A DNA stretch of 64,000 bases, from positions 62,001 through 126,000 of the forward strand of contig JAJDTL010000003.1 in assembly GCA_022827195.1 (NCBI GenBank), written 5' to 3'. The position numbers and the translations under genes were made by a program. The stretch comes from Caldilineaceae bacterium. Lineage in GTDB: Bacteria; Chloroflexota; Anaerolineae; Caldilineales; Caldilineaceae. Below are positions 42,799 through 52,313 of the stretch, piece by piece. A model generated the notes under the pieces. The model worked only from the letters and a program-made list of their open reading frames with translations. It was not told the origin of the DNA and ran no database searches. Position 1 is the first letter of the stretch; each line of letters opens with the position of its first letter.

Positions 42799-44376
42799 CT
42801 AAGCGTCCAACTGAGGAACAATATACAGGAATGGGATTGCGATGTCCAGACCAACCATTGCCGCAAACAGGCCGACGAATAGGACAGGCCGTACCAGCTC
42901 CAGCGCCGCCCTGCGCAGGCCGCACTTCTCGGCCAAGAGACCCGCTGAACGTGTCGACAACAGCCCGTTTACGAGCAGGCCGATCCCTGCCGCACAGTAC
43001 AATAGGAATGTCCATCGGTCGAAGCCGCCTGCGATTATGCCGGCCAGTAGACGAGTCGCCGCGACTGCCAGCAGCACCCCCCCGGCAAAAACACTTGCGT
43101 TCCTGCCCAGAACGCTCCACCAACCTAGCGCGAAGAGCAGACTCCAGGCGGGAAGAGCAGGAAATAGATAACGTCCCTGATGCTGCACGAAGTCGAGGTT
43201 GTACCAAGCATATGCCGCAAACGTTCCCAGCCATATCAGAAGTAGCGGCGTCCAGGGAGTCGATAAGAGGAAGTCCATCTGGACTTTTTCGGTGTCTAGT
43301 CGCCGCCAGCACCAGAACACCGCGCCTACCACTGCCATTATCGACACCACTTGGAGCGCCGTATAGACACGCGCATCCATGAAGACGCCCAGCCACCCAA
43401 ACACACCCCAGAAACTCTTGCTCGTGAACGTCCACGCCCGCTCCCAGTAGGCACTCAATCCGTGCTCTGCGATCCAGCCCTTCGCAGTCGGCTGCCCGGT
43501 TACCACGATATCGTGCCAGGCAAGCCCAAGTATGTCCCAGGCGCCATAGACCCGGATATTTCGTATCCACCAAGGCAATCCGAGAGCAAATGCAGGCACG
43601 GCAAGCAACGCAAACCGCGCCAAAAGCCCTTTCATTGACAGCTCCTGTCTTTGCCACTGCAAAAGGCCTATGCCGAGAACCACAATCAGCGCGACCGGTA
43701 GGAGAATATAGGCAGTAGCCTTGGTGAGAAAGCCGGCACCCACAAGAATGCCAGTTGCCAGCAGCAGACGGTAGCCTCTGATCCGCGATTCTTCCCCCTT
43801 TTCCCCAAGGTCAGATGCCTTCTGCCAGCGCAAAATCACCAGAATTGTCGCGGCGATTACCAGTTCAGCCAGCGCATCATTGTTGACCGACGCCATCAAC
43901 GCGATGTGCATCGGCAGAAACGCGGCAAACGCGGCCGCGCCCAGTCCGATGTGAGGATACCCAGGCAGCGCCGCGCGTGCACACAGAAACACCACAAGCA
44001 CGACTCCTGCACCCAGTACGACTCCGAACAGCCGCAGCGCCAGCAAGCTACCCCCGCTCACCCAGTAGACTGGCGCGGCCAGTACGTAGTAGAGTAGCGG
44101 TTGATGGGACTCGTAGCGGACCGGTTCGATCGACAAGCCAGGCGAAAATCTCTCCGCTTTCAGCCGTTCGAGGTAGGCCCCGTCATAGTCGCCCTTTGCC
44201 AGCAGGGGCAGCCTGCGTTCGGACGCCACATAAGCTATGTAGTTGTAGTGGGCTGGTTCGTCTGGATTCTGCCAGGGAGGGGTCTTAACAGCGAATAGCG
44301 TTCCCAGTGCCAGGTAAACGAATAATATGAGGATCAGAATATAGGAGGTCGTGCGGCCGGACAAAGACTCTCCCAC
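42799..44376 (-). CDS. GT-C membrane glycosyltransferase (ArnT/PMT-like)
   Basis: A 525-residue polytopic membrane protein with about 11-13 hydrophobic helices. It has the GT-C first periplasmic loop PPWQNPDEPAHYNYIAYV (about 33-50), where the Asp-Glu pair is the expected catalytic/metal site, as in ArnT, PMT and related polyprenyl-phosphate-sugar transferases. The stretch ALFVCAR-LPGYPH-like (here VFLCARAALPGYPHIGLGAA) precedes the next helices. It lies 3 bases after metG and before VanW. The lipid-sugar donor and acceptor are unknown. Confidence 0.82.
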   Translation of the reverse strand: MGESLSGRTTSYILILILFVYLALGTLFAVKTPPWQNPDEPAHYNYIAYVASERRLPLLAKGDYDGAYLERLKAERFSPGLSIEPVRYESHQPLLYYVLAAPVYWVSGGSLLALRLFGVVLGAGVVLVVFLCARAALPGYPHIGLGAAAFAAFLPMHIALMASVNNDALAELVIAATILVILRWQKASDLGEKGEESRIRGYRLLLATGILVGAGFLTKATAYILLPVALIVVLGIGLLQWQRQELSMKGLLARFALLAVPAFALGLPWWIRNIRVYGAWDILGLAWHDIVVTGQPTAKGWIAEHGLSAYWERAWTFTSKSFWGVFGWLGVFMDARVYTALQVVSIMAVVGAVFWCWRRLDTEKVQMDFLLSTPWTPLLLIWLGTFAAYAWYNLDFVQHQGRYLFPALPAWSLLFALGWWSVLGRNASVFAGGVLLAVAATRLLAGIIAGGFDRWTFLLYCAAGIGLLVNGLLSTRSAGLLAEKCGLRRAALELVRPVLFVGLFAAMVGLDIAIPFLYIVPQLDA

Positions 44377-44379
44377 GCC

Positions 44380-46203
44380 TCACCCATCCCGTTCTTCACC
44401 CAGTACTTCGGCAGGATCCAACTTGGCAAACAACGGCGCCGGTTTTTGCAACACCTGGCCGGCGGGCAGACTCGACGCCTGCCAGACGCCGCTGGCATCC
44501 GCGTGGTCGTAGCGGAGTACCAGATGAGCGCCGCGCGCGTCCTCTACCGATGACGTATTCAGCCGGCCGAAAAGGGGCTGAGCATAGCCCAGGTAGGTAT
44601 GCAGCTTTTCGCTGCTGTGCGGGAGGATCGGCGCCCACATTAGCTTCAACCAGTCAATGGCCTGCAACGCGACATACACGGCAGTGGCCGCCGCCTCAGG
44701 CTCGGACTGAATTGTGCGCCACGGCTCCTTTTCGTTCAAATACTGGTTTACTCGTTGACTGAGTCGCCGCACCTCCTGCAACGCAGCCTTCAGCCTGACC
44801 GCCTCATACAGCGCTGCCACGCTTTCGAATCCCGCGCGTACCTCCGCCAGAACGGCTTCGTCGGCCGGGTCTAACGGTCCGGGTTGCGGCACTGCCCCGT
44901 CTAGACGCCGGTAGGCGAAGCCCAGCACCCTGTTCACCAGGTTGCCCCAATTCGCCACCAGTTCGTTGTTGACCAATTCGACGAAATCAGGCCATGTGAA
45001 CTCGGTGTCCGCGCTCTCTGGCGCCATCGCCGTCAATACATAGCGCCACGCGTCCGGCTGGTACGCCTCCAACACCGTATTCCAGCCGATGACGTTGCCG
45101 CGGCTCGTGCTGAACTGGGCGCCGCCGAAGTTGAGATACTCATTCGCCGGTACGTCGTATGGCAGATTGAGACCTGCCGTCGCCAGCCCTTTCGCCGTCT
45201 TGGTCAGCCCCGGCAGCGCCGGCTCCCTTTCTCCCGACTCGTCGTTGTAGGCCATGATCATGCCCGGCCAGATCTGTGTGTGAAACGGGATATTGTCCTT
45301 GCCGATGAAGTAGTAGTGGCGGGCATCCGGCGCCAGGTCGCGATCCCACCACGCCTGCCACTCTCCTCCGCTCAGTTCTGCCCACTCTATTGCCGCGCTT
45401 AAGTATCCCTGAACCGCATCGTACCAGACGTATATGCGCTTGTCTTCGTAACCTTCCAGCGGAATGTCGATTCCCCAGTCTATATCACGTGTGATCGCGC
45501 GTCCGCGCAGCTCCTTCAGGTTCAACTGGCCCTGCGTAAAGTTCAGCACGTTGTTGCGCCAGTGCTCCTTTCCACTGCCAATCCACGCCAACAACGGTTC
45601 ATTGAGAGCGCCCAGGTCGAGGAAGAAGTGTTCGGTTTCCCGCACTTCCAGCTTGGTGCTACCGCTCAGTTTTGAGCGGGTATCGGTCAATTCGAGGGCA
45701 TCGTATAGGCGGCCGCATTCATCGCACTGGTCACCGCGCGCGCCGGCATAACCGCAGAAAGGACATGTCCCTTCCACATACCGATCGGCCAGGAACCGCC
45801 CCGCCTCAGGGTCGTACCACTGCTTCTGCACTTCCGTGTAGATGAATTCATTTGCCAGGTGTCGCCGGAATACCTGCTGCGTAATGTCCCAATGGTTCTG
45901 CGTATCAGTGTGCGTGTAAAGGTCAAATGTCAAGCCCATCGCCAGGCAGCCGTCTACGAACAACTCGTGGTACTTGTCCACAACCGCGGCCGGATCAATT
46001 CCCTCATTCTCCGCCTGCAGCGTTATCGGCGTGCCGTGTGTGTCCGAACCGCTGACCATCAAGACATCGTTTCCGGACATTCGCTGGTAGCGGGCAAAGA
46101 TGTCCGGCGGCAAGTAGGCGCCCGCGATTTGTCCGATGTGCTTTTCGCCGTTGGCATAGGGCCAGGCAACACACACAAGGATCTTTCTGGCTTGATCTGA
46201 CAT
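44380..46203 (-). CDS. metG: Methionine-tRNA ligase
   Basis: A 607-residue class I aminoacyl-tRNA synthetase. The HIGH-type motif is [15 protein letters not shown] (His22), the zinc knuckle is [18 protein letters not shown], and the KMSKS-type loop is [17 protein letters not shown], where FSTSR replaces KMSKS, as in many MetG of the type with a zinc-binding CP domain. The anticodon-binding helical domain follows. There is no added tRNA-binding EMAPII domain. GAGGAT lies 6 bases before the ATG. It leads the metG/GT-C/VanW/coaX series. Confidence 0.97.
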   Translation of the reverse strand: MSDQARKILVCVAWPYANGEKHIGQIAGAYLPPDIFARYQRMSGNDVLMVSGSDTHGTPITLQAENEGIDPAAVVDKYHELFVDGCLAMGLTFDLYTHTDTQNHWDITQQVFRRHLANEFIYTEVQKQWYDPEAGRFLADRYVEGTCPFCGYAGARGDQCDECGRLYDALELTDTRSKLSGSTKLEVRETEHFFLDLGALNEPLLAWIGSGKEHWRNNVLNFTQGQLNLKELRGRAITRDIDWGIDIPLEGYEDKRIYVWYDAVQGYLSAAIEWAELSGGEWQAWWDRDLAPDARHYYFIGKDNIPFHTQIWPGMIMAYNDESGEREPALPGLTKTAKGLATAGLNLPYDVPANEYLNFGGAQFSTSRGNVIGWNTVLEAYQPDAWRYVLTAMAPESADTEFTWPDFVELVNNELVANWGNLVNRVLGFAYRRLDGAVPQPGPLDPADEAVLAEVRAGFESVAALYEAVRLKAALQEVRRLSQRVNQYLNEKEPWRTIQSEPEAAATAVYVALQAIDWLKLMWAPILPHSSEKLHTYLGYAQPLFGRLNTSSVEDARGAHLVLRYDHADASGVWQASSLPAGQVLQKPAPLFAKLDPAEVLGEERDG

Positions 46204-46256
46204 CGGTTATCCTCATCCGCCTTCCGTACGGCCTACAAGTCCGACTCCGTCTCCAC

Positions 46257-46262
46257 ATTATA
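46257..46262 (-). promoter_or_regulatory. -10 box TATAAT upstream of metG
   Basis: A minus-strand TATAAT, 54 bases upstream of the metG ATG, in the divergent region 46204-46448. A convincing -35 is missing. Confidence 0.35.
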
Positions 46263-46365
46263 GCAGCAGCCGATTCAAAAGTACCAGCACCTCGCGATTG
46301 GAGACGCTAGCACGCGGACCCAGCCTTTTGAAATTCTCTCTCTCTTTTCGGCACAGTGCCCACTC

Positions 46366-46395
46366 TTGCCATTTCAGATCTCGGGCGGATATAAT
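46366..46395 (+). promoter_or_regulatory. Promoter of the DUF624 gene
   Basis: TTGCCA (46366-46371) and TATAAT (46390-46395) with an 18-base spacer, 54 bases before the ATG at 46449. Confidence 0.55.
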
Positions 46396-46448
46396 GGTGC
46401 AGAGTCAGACGTCGGTCGCGTTTCTACGTGGGGTACTGTGATACCGGA

Positions 46449-47075
46449 ATGAAGGCATTTACAGTAATGTGGCGCACGATCAAGGCGCTTTACGAGGACC
46501 TGTTGCTGTGGGTCTGGCTCAGTGTGCTATGGTGGGTCGGTGTCTTTCTCGTCCTGCCTGCTGCGCCGGTTACCGCCGGCATCCACAATGCTGCCAACCG
46601 GGTTGCCAACTACCGCCGCGTGGACAGCGGTTTCTTCTGGGACGGCGCACGCGAGACGATTGGAAAGAGCTGGTTGCTGCTCGGCGTTAACATTTTGCTC
46701 GTCGCCGGCGTGGCAATGAACATTCGATTCTACGGAAGCAGCCCGGCCGACTGGGCGCGAATCATCAGCATTGTCTGGGTCTGGATCCTGTTGATCATTC
46801 TCATGGCTGGACAGTACTTCTTCCCGCTCCTCTGGCAGCAGGACGAAATGAGCCTGAAAATGGTGCTGCGTAATGCCTTCATTCTTGCGCTGCGCCACCC
46901 TCTATACACCTTCCTGATGTTCCTGTTCCAGGTCCTCTTAATCGTTGTAAGCATTGCCACCGTCCTACCCATCTTTTTGCTTACGCCGGCGGCAGTCGTC
47001 CTAGCAATGAATTTCAGCCTCGTCGGTCTGCTTCAGGAGTTGGACCTCGCGCCGGACCCGCCTCCGGGTGCGTGA
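46449..47075 (+). CDS. DUF624 (YesL-like) membrane protein
   Basis: A 208-residue membrane protein with five predicted helices, resembling the YesL/DUF624 family often found with carbohydrate transport genes. Segments LLLWVWLSVLWWVGVFLVLP, APVTAGIHNAANRVANYR (the conserved PxTAG element), ISIVWVWILLIILMAGQYFF, FLMFLFQVLLIVVSIATV and PAAVVLAMNFSLVGLLQEL are visible. The ATG at 46449 is preferred to the GTG at 46428 because of promoter spacing. Function is unknown. Confidence 0.78.
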   Translation: MKAFTVMWRTIKALYEDLLLWVWLSVLWWVGVFLVLPAAPVTAGIHNAANRVANYRRVDSGFFWDGARETIGKSWLLLGVNILLVAGVAMNIRFYGSSPADWARIISIVWVWILLIILMAGQYFFPLLWQQDEMSLKMVLRNAFILALRHPLYTFLMFLFQVLLIVVSIATVLPIFLLTPAAVVLAMNFSLVGLLQELDLAPDPPPGA

Positions 47076-47158
47076 ACGAGGGAGCAGTGGGCGAATGCAA
47101 ATCGCTGCGCCGCGAGGCGCAACTTCACCGCGCAAATAGGGAATTCTAACCTCTCGAT

Positions 47159-47965
47159 ATGGCGATTCTACCAGAGTATCACAGAGCAGAGACGCTTTCG
47201 CAGGCATTGGATCTTCTGGCAGACCCCCGTTTGCGGCGCCTCCCTCTAGCCGGGGGCACACACCTGGTCCCTGCGCTCGAGACGCGGCAGCGCCGCGATG
47301 TGGATGGCGTCGTCGACCTTGCCGGCCTAGACCTCTCCTTTATCGAGAGGGATGGGCATTACTTGCGAGTCGGCGCGATGACGACACTCACAGACCTGGT
47401 CCAACATCCTGTCTGCGCTTCTTTCGCTGGCGGGATTCTGCCGCGAACGGCTCGCTTTGAAGGTCCTCAGAATCTCTGCAACGCCGCCACCGTGGGCGGC
47501 CTCATCGCTCTGGCCGAGCCCGATAGCGAACTATTCGCCGCACTGCTGGCGCTAGACGCCGCGATCGTCTCCCTCACCCGCGATGAAGTCGAAACGGTCC
47601 AATCGTTTGAGGATTACATCTCAGGACAATCGCAACCGACGTGCAGGGCTGATCTCATTACCGAGATGCGATTGTCTTTGGTGCAGTTCGAAAGCGGGCA
47701 CGCGCGCATCGCCCGCACACCCATGGATCGCTGCATCGTCGCAGCCATTGCAATTGAATTCCCAAATGGAGGCTCCACTCAAGCGCCATCTGTTTCCCGG
47801 GGAGCGGTCCGTATCGGACTCTGTGGAGTCGGCACGCGGCCACTCTTGTCGGGAAGCGAGCTCAATCCTCCAGACGACTTCAAGGGCAGCGCCGAGTACA
47901 GGCTGACGATGTCCGAGATCGTGCGCAAACGGGCGCTCGCCTGTATGTCCGGCGACCAATTGTAA
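47159..47965 (+). CDS. FAD-binding subunit of xanthine-dehydrogenase-family oxidoreductase
   Basis: A 268-residue FAD-binding protein of the molybdopterin dehydrogenase (CoxM/XdhB) family. The opening ILPEYHRAETLSQALDLLADP and the FAD-phosphate loop PLAGGTHLVPALETRQR (about 29-46), VVDLAGLDLSF, and GNAATVGG-like NLCNAATVGGLIALAEPDSELFAALLALDA are recognisable. It passes electrons from the molybdenum subunit encoded 37 bp downstream. The C-terminal CO-dehydrogenase-flavoprotein domain appears short: the usual length is about 285-300 residues. Confidence 0.87.
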   Translation: MAILPEYHRAETLSQALDLLADPRLRRLPLAGGTHLVPALETRQRRDVDGVVDLAGLDLSFIERDGHYLRVGAMTTLTDLVQHPVCASFAGGILPRTARFEGPQNLCNAATVGGLIALAEPDSELFAALLALDAAIVSLTRDEVETVQSFEDYISGQSQPTCRADLITEMRLSLVQFESGHARIARTPMDRCIVAAIAIEFPNGGSTQAPSVSRGAVRIGLCGVGTRPLLSGSELNPPDDFKGSAEYRLTMSEIVRKRALACMSGDQL

Positions 47966-48002
47966 TTGGCCGCACTTCCCTGCCCATTCCAGACCAAGGA
48001 CT

Positions 48003-50984
48003 ATGCAAAAACCAGTTTCCCTTACCATCAATGGAACCCTCCACCGCTTCGACAGCCAGCCGGGCGAACTGCTGCGTACGGCCCTCCGTCGTCTTCGCTT
48101 CTTCAGCCTTAAACACGGCGACGAGACCGGCGAGAGCGGCTCGGACGCACTCCTCTTCACCAGAACACCCGACAGCCCGACCAGCTACCGTCTCGTCAAC
48201 AGCGGAGTCCTCCTTGCCTCCCAAGCTGACGGCGCATCCATAGTCACCCTTGAAGGGCTGGAGATAGACGATGCGGACCGTTTCAACTCACCGGTCTCCG
48301 CGTTGCAACAACAGTTCATCGAATGTGGCGCAATCCAATGCGGCTACTGCACACCCGCACAGATCCTGGCCGCCCAGGACCTTCTCGACACCGACCCGCA
48401 TCCCTGCGAAGCCGCCGTCCGTACCGCTATTGCCGGCGTTCTTTGCCGCTGTACAGGGTACGTGAAACCGGTCCAGGCGATTCTGCGAGCCGCGGCCCAG
48501 CTGAGAGGAGAGTCGACGCACCCGCCCCAAATTGACGTGCGCGACGCGCCGACCACCCGCGAATGGCCCGCGGACGGCGCCGAAAACGAGCCTCCGTCCA
48601 ATGGGTGGCGCGATGGCGGGCAGGATACGCTTACCCAGACCCAAAGCGTAACCGTCACGCTTGCTCCGCCCCAAACTCAGGTCGTCAACAAGCCCGAGCC
48701 AAAGGTCGATGCTTTCAAATTGGCCAAGGGGCGCCCCGTCTTTACAGACGATGTCGAGATGCCCGGTATGCTCTACGCCGGCCTCCTCACCAGCCCGGTC
48801 GCCCACGCCCGCATCCGCTCGATCGATGCCTCCGAAGCGTTGGCTATCCCTGGCGTCCATGCCGTACAGACCTACGCCGACCTGCCGCGTGTCATCTATG
48901 CCAGCGGCGGACAAAGTTATCCTCAGCCGCCTCCCTACGACCAAGTAAGCCTCGATTCAAAGGTCCGATACGTGGGCGACCGCGTGGCGACCGTCGCAGC
49001 CGAGACGCCCGAACTCGTGCAGGAGGCATTGGAACGAGTCCGCGTCGAATACGAGGAATTGCCCGCCGTCTTTTCCCCTGAAGATGCGATGCAACCCGGC
49101 GCGCCCGTGATTCACGACGAAGACGACGCCCAGATGGTCCACGATCCCGCCCGCAACATCGCCGTGAAGTTGCGCGTGGACCACAACGACGTGGATGAAG
49201 CCCTGGCCTCCGCCGCTTTTGTCTTTGAAAGCGAATACCGGGTGCATCAGGTGCAGCAGGCCAGCATCGAACCCCATGTTGTCATCACCTATTGGGACGA
49301 AGACGACCGACTCGTCATTCGCACGAGTACACAAGTGCCTTTCCACGTACGTCGAATGGTTGCCCCCCTGCTTGGCCTGCCGGTTCGACGCATTCGAGTT
49401 GTTAAGCCGCGTATCGGCGGCGGATTCGGCGGCAAGCAGGAAATGCTGATCGAGGACCTGTGCGCCCACCTGACAATCGCCACCGGCAGACCTGTCAAAT
49501 TCGAATACACGCGTCAACTGGAGTTTAGCTCCGCGCGCACCCGTCACCCGCAGTGGTTGCGCTTCCGCAGCGGCATCGACGCGAACGGAAAACTGGTCGG
49601 AATGGAAGTTCGGGTCGTGGCCGACACTGGCGCTTACGGAACCCACGGTCTCACAGTGCAAATGGTCACAGGCTTTCGCGCGCTCAGCACCTACTGGCTC
49701 CCCGCGGCACGCTTCGATTGCGATGTAATCTACACCAACAAACCCGTGCCCGGCGCCTTTCGCGGCTACGGCGCACCCCAGGCCCTCTTCGGGTTGGAAC
49801 AACACATGGAGGAAATGGCGCTGGCTTTTGGCATCGATCCGGTGGAGTTCAAGCGCTTGAACTGGGTCAAAGAAGGACAGGCGTTGCCGATGGCCGTTGC
49901 AATGGGCGAAGGCCGCGAGGGTTTCCCTCAGACGGTGCAGAGCAATGGGCTGGCCGAGTGTGTCGAAGCCGGAGCAACCTCAATCGAATGGACTCGACGC
50001 AACGACCCAGAGTGGAAGGCACCGCCGGACCGACCCAATATCCGACGCGGCATCGGTCTTGCCATATGTATGCACGGCACCGGCATCGCCGGGCTGGACA
50101 TGGGCGCCGCCAGCATCAAACTCAACGACGACGGCTCATTCAATCTGCTCGTCGGAGCAACCGACCTCGGGACCGGCTCTGATACCGTCCTCGCACAGAT
50201 TGCGGCTGAAGCTCTCGGCGTCCCCCTCCAGCAAGTCCTAATCTACAGCAGCGATACCGACTTTACGCCCTTCGATACGGGCGCCTACGCCAGCAGTACC
50301 ACTTACATCTCCGGTGGCGCCGTGCTGAAGGCAGCCGAAGACGTAAGCCTCCAGATTCGCAGCCACGCCGCCGCGCATCTGCTCGTTGGCGCAAGCGCCG
50401 AGCAACTCTGGCTGGAGAACAAGCACATTCACGCCCCCGATGGCCGTTCTGTCGCCCTCGAAAAGCTTGCTCTTCACAGCATCCATCAGGAAGAACAGCA
50501 CCAGATCATGGCCACCGCCAGCCACATGAGTTACGTCAGCCCTCCTCCTTTTGCCGCCCAGTACGCCGCGCTGGAGGTGGACACCGAAACCGGTCAAGTG
50601 ACGGTCGAAAAGGCGGTGATGGCGGTCGACTGCGGCGTAGCCATCAACCCAGTGACCGCCAGCGGCCAGGTCGAAGGCGGCATGACCCAAGCGCTCGGCT
50701 ACGCCCTGTGCGAGGAGATGCCCTATGACGAGAAGGGACGCCTGCAAGTCGGCAGATTCGGCGACTACAGGATCCTGGCCGCCGACGAGATGCCCTTGCT
50801 GGATACGATCCTGATACAGACCTACGAGCCGACCGGCCCATTTGGCGCCAAGGCCGTCGCCGAGATTCCGATGGATGGTATGGCCCCCGCCATTGCCAGC
50901 GCAATTTTCGACGCCACCGGGGTACGAATCCGTGAGATTCCTTTTACCCCCGAACGCGTGTGGCGGGCTCTGCGGGACTCCTGA
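48003..50984 (+). CDS. Molybdenum hydroxylase large subunit fused to a degenerate ferredoxin domain
   Basis: A 993-residue fusion. The N-terminal 2Fe-2S region (1-165) is followed by the molybdopterin domains from about 230, with GGGFGGKQEMLIEDLCAHL, PGAFRGYGAPQ, DCGVAINPVTASGQVEGG and FGAKAVAEIPM near the end (Glu is the likely catalytic base). The second cluster of the helical domain is intact: Cys113, Cys116, Cys148 and Cys150 (QCGYCTP and CRCTGY). The first, plant-ferredoxin-type cluster is not: the ligand positions read Asp40, Ser45, Asp48 and Gly68 in DETGESGSDALL and VNSG. The frame is intact on both sides. The substrate (purine, aldehyde or N-heterocycle) is unknown. Pairs with the FAD subunit. 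Confidence 0.9.
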   Translation: MQKPVSLTINGTLHRFDSQPGELLRTALRRLRFFSLKHGDETGESGSDALLFTRTPDSPTSYRLVNSGVLLASQADGASIVTLEGLEIDDADRFNSPVSALQQQFIECGAIQCGYCTPAQILAAQDLLDTDPHPCEAAVRTAIAGVLCRCTGYVKPVQAILRAAAQLRGESTHPPQIDVRDAPTTREWPADGAENEPPSNGWRDGGQDTLTQTQSVTVTLAPPQTQVVNKPEPKVDAFKLAKGRPVFTDDVEMPGMLYAGLLTSPVAHARIRSIDASEALAIPGVHAVQTYADLPRVIYASGGQSYPQPPPYDQVSLDSKVRYVGDRVATVAAETPELVQEALERVRVEYEELPAVFSPEDAMQPGAPVIHDEDDAQMVHDPARNIAVKLRVDHNDVDEALASAAFVFESEYRVHQVQQASIEPHVVITYWDEDDRLVIRTSTQVPFHVRRMVAPLLGLPVRRIRVVKPRIGGGFGGKQEMLIEDLCAHLTIATGRPVKFEYTRQLEFSSARTRHPQWLRFRSGIDANGKLVGMEVRVVADTGAYGTHGLTVQMVTGFRALSTYWLPAARFDCDVIYTNKPVPGAFRGYGAPQALFGLEQHMEEMALAFGIDPVEFKRLNWVKEGQALPMAVAMGEGREGFPQTVQSNGLAECVEAGATSIEWTRRNDPEWKAPPDRPNIRRGIGLAICMHGTGIAGLDMGAASIKLNDDGSFNLLVGATDLGTGSDTVLAQIAAEALGVPLQQVLIYSSDTDFTPFDTGAYASSTTYISGGAVLKAAEDVSLQIRSHAAAHLLVGASAEQLWLENKHIHAPDGRSVALEKLALHSIHQEEQHQIMATASHMSYVSPPPFAAQYAALEVDTETGQVTVEKAVMAVDCGVAINPVTASGQVEGGMTQALGYALCEEMPYDEKGRLQVGRFGDYRILAADEMPLLDTILIQTYEPTGPFGAKAVAEIPMDGMAPAIASAIFDATGVRIREIPFTPERVWRALRDS

Positions 50985-51358
50985 GGCGTCGGCTAAAGTA
51001 GCGAAGGCTCAGACATTCTGCCTACTGCTGCATTCAAACAGAAGGCGATGATGATAGGACAAATGGTTGGCGCCTATCAGAAACTGTCTCGTGAGAAAAG
51101 TTGGGGTGATTTGTACGAAAAGAAGGTCGAGGAATCGTATTGCAGTGGTGTTCCTAGGGGCTGTACCAGTCGTCCGTGCTGAAGCGCGTCTTCATTCCGG
51201 ACGGCGTTTGGTTTCTGAAGCCAAAGGCGACTTTGGCAGACGCAGGCCATGCTCGCAGACGTGAGGAGATCCCCAGTCTACGAATGTTTGGGCAGCTTGC
51301 TCAAATTGCTATCTGGCAATTGGCAGTGTGAGCCAGCGCCGGCGAACACCAGCTTCTC
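50985..51358. other. 374-bp intergenic stretch, no supported gene
   Basis: The stretch is slightly richer in A+T than its flanks. A plus-strand frame at 51048-51182 could encode a 44-residue peptide (MMIGQMVGAYQKLSREKSWG start), but no homology was recognised and no Shine-Dalgarno site fits well. It separates the XDH-like gene from the convergent SDR gene. It may hold a remnant of a mobile element or small gene. Confidence 0.3.
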
Positions 51359-52126
51359 CTACTGCGCCGTGTATCCGCCGTCCACCGGCCAAACGCTCGC
51401 TGTTACAAACGATGCATCTTCGGAGGCCAGAAACGCAACCACCGCCGCGATCTCCTCCGCCCGGCCCATCCGCCCCATAGGGTGCAGCCGTCGCATCTCC
51501 GCGTGTACTTCCGGGTCGCCAGTCACGTTCGCCGTCAGCGGCGTATAGACAAAGGCCGGCGCAATGGCATTGATCCGGACCCCTTCACTGGCAAAGCGAA
51601 CGCCCATCTCCTTGGTCATCTGAACCACCGCCCCTTTGCTGTGAGGGTAGGCGGTGTAGCCGTCCGAAAAGGGCAGCGATGTCGGGTAGGCGACAATCCC
51701 CATGATCGAAACCAGGTTCACGATCGATCCGCGGCCGGCGGGGCGCATCACAGCAAGTGCCGCGTGCGACATCAGGAAGACCCCCTTGGCATTCACCTCC
51801 ATTACAGCATCCCAGCGGGCTTCAAAGTCGGCAGTGGGAGGCAATGTTCGCGGTGTAATGCCCGCCGAGTTGACCAGGCAGTCCAGCCCGCCGCATTGCG
51901 TAACCGCGTAATCCACGCTTGCCTCCGCGTCCGTACGCAGCGTCACGTCGCAAACGACGCAATGTAGCCTCTCCTGCTCGTGTTCGGCGGCCAACGAAGC
52001 CAACCCGTCTTCATCGATGTCGCAAGCCAGCACGGTTGCCCCTTCGGCCAGGAAGCGATGCGCGCTGGCCCGTCCGATACCGGATGCAGCCCCTGTGATT
52101 AGTGCTACTTTGTCAACCAGATCCAT
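51359..52126 (-). CDS. Short-chain dehydrogenase/reductase (SDR)
   Basis: A 255-residue classical SDR. The cofactor motif is VALITGAASGIGRASAHRF (TGxxxGxG, about 8-26), Asp of VLACDID suggests NAD(H) preference, and NSAGITPR precedes the catalytic region. The Ser-Tyr-Lys triad is visible as NLVSIMGIVAYPT...YTAYPHSKGAVVQM. The frame is open back to 52303, but the ATG at 52126 gives the standard start (MDLVDKVALITG). Neighbours do not predict the substrate. Confidence 0.9.
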   Translation of the reverse strand: MDLVDKVALITGAASGIGRASAHRFLAEGATVLACDIDEDGLASLAAEHEQERLHCVVCDVTLRTDAEASVDYAVTQCGGLDCLVNSAGITPRTLPPTADFEARWDAVMEVNAKGVFLMSHAALAVMRPAGRGSIVNLVSIMGIVAYPTSLPFSDGYTAYPHSKGAVVQMTKEMGVRFASEGVRINAIAPAFVYTPLTANVTGDPEVHAEMRRLHPMGRMGRAEEIAAVVAFLASEDASFVTASVWPVDGGYTAQ

Positions 52127-52313
52127 CGTCAAGGAATAGTGGTCGTCTTCGTGCGAACTTTCAACGAAATGGCCGGGGAGGAGTCGCGAAGGATGAGTCC
52201 TTGCGCCTTCTCTCTGTTGTGCTCTCCGAATCTGTACAAATCTCCTGCCCGTTCTGAGCTCGGTGGCCAGAGATTCCTTCAATGTTGCCGTGGCCTGCCC
52301 CAATCAACCTCTA

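Noticed and set aside
48003..48460. Frameshift as the cause of the missing XDH cysteines
   Set aside because: Sequence before (LTINGTLHRF) and after (QCGYCTPAQ) is in the same frame and the stretch between keeps the Gly and Asn-Ser landmarks, so substitution is more likely than a frameshift.
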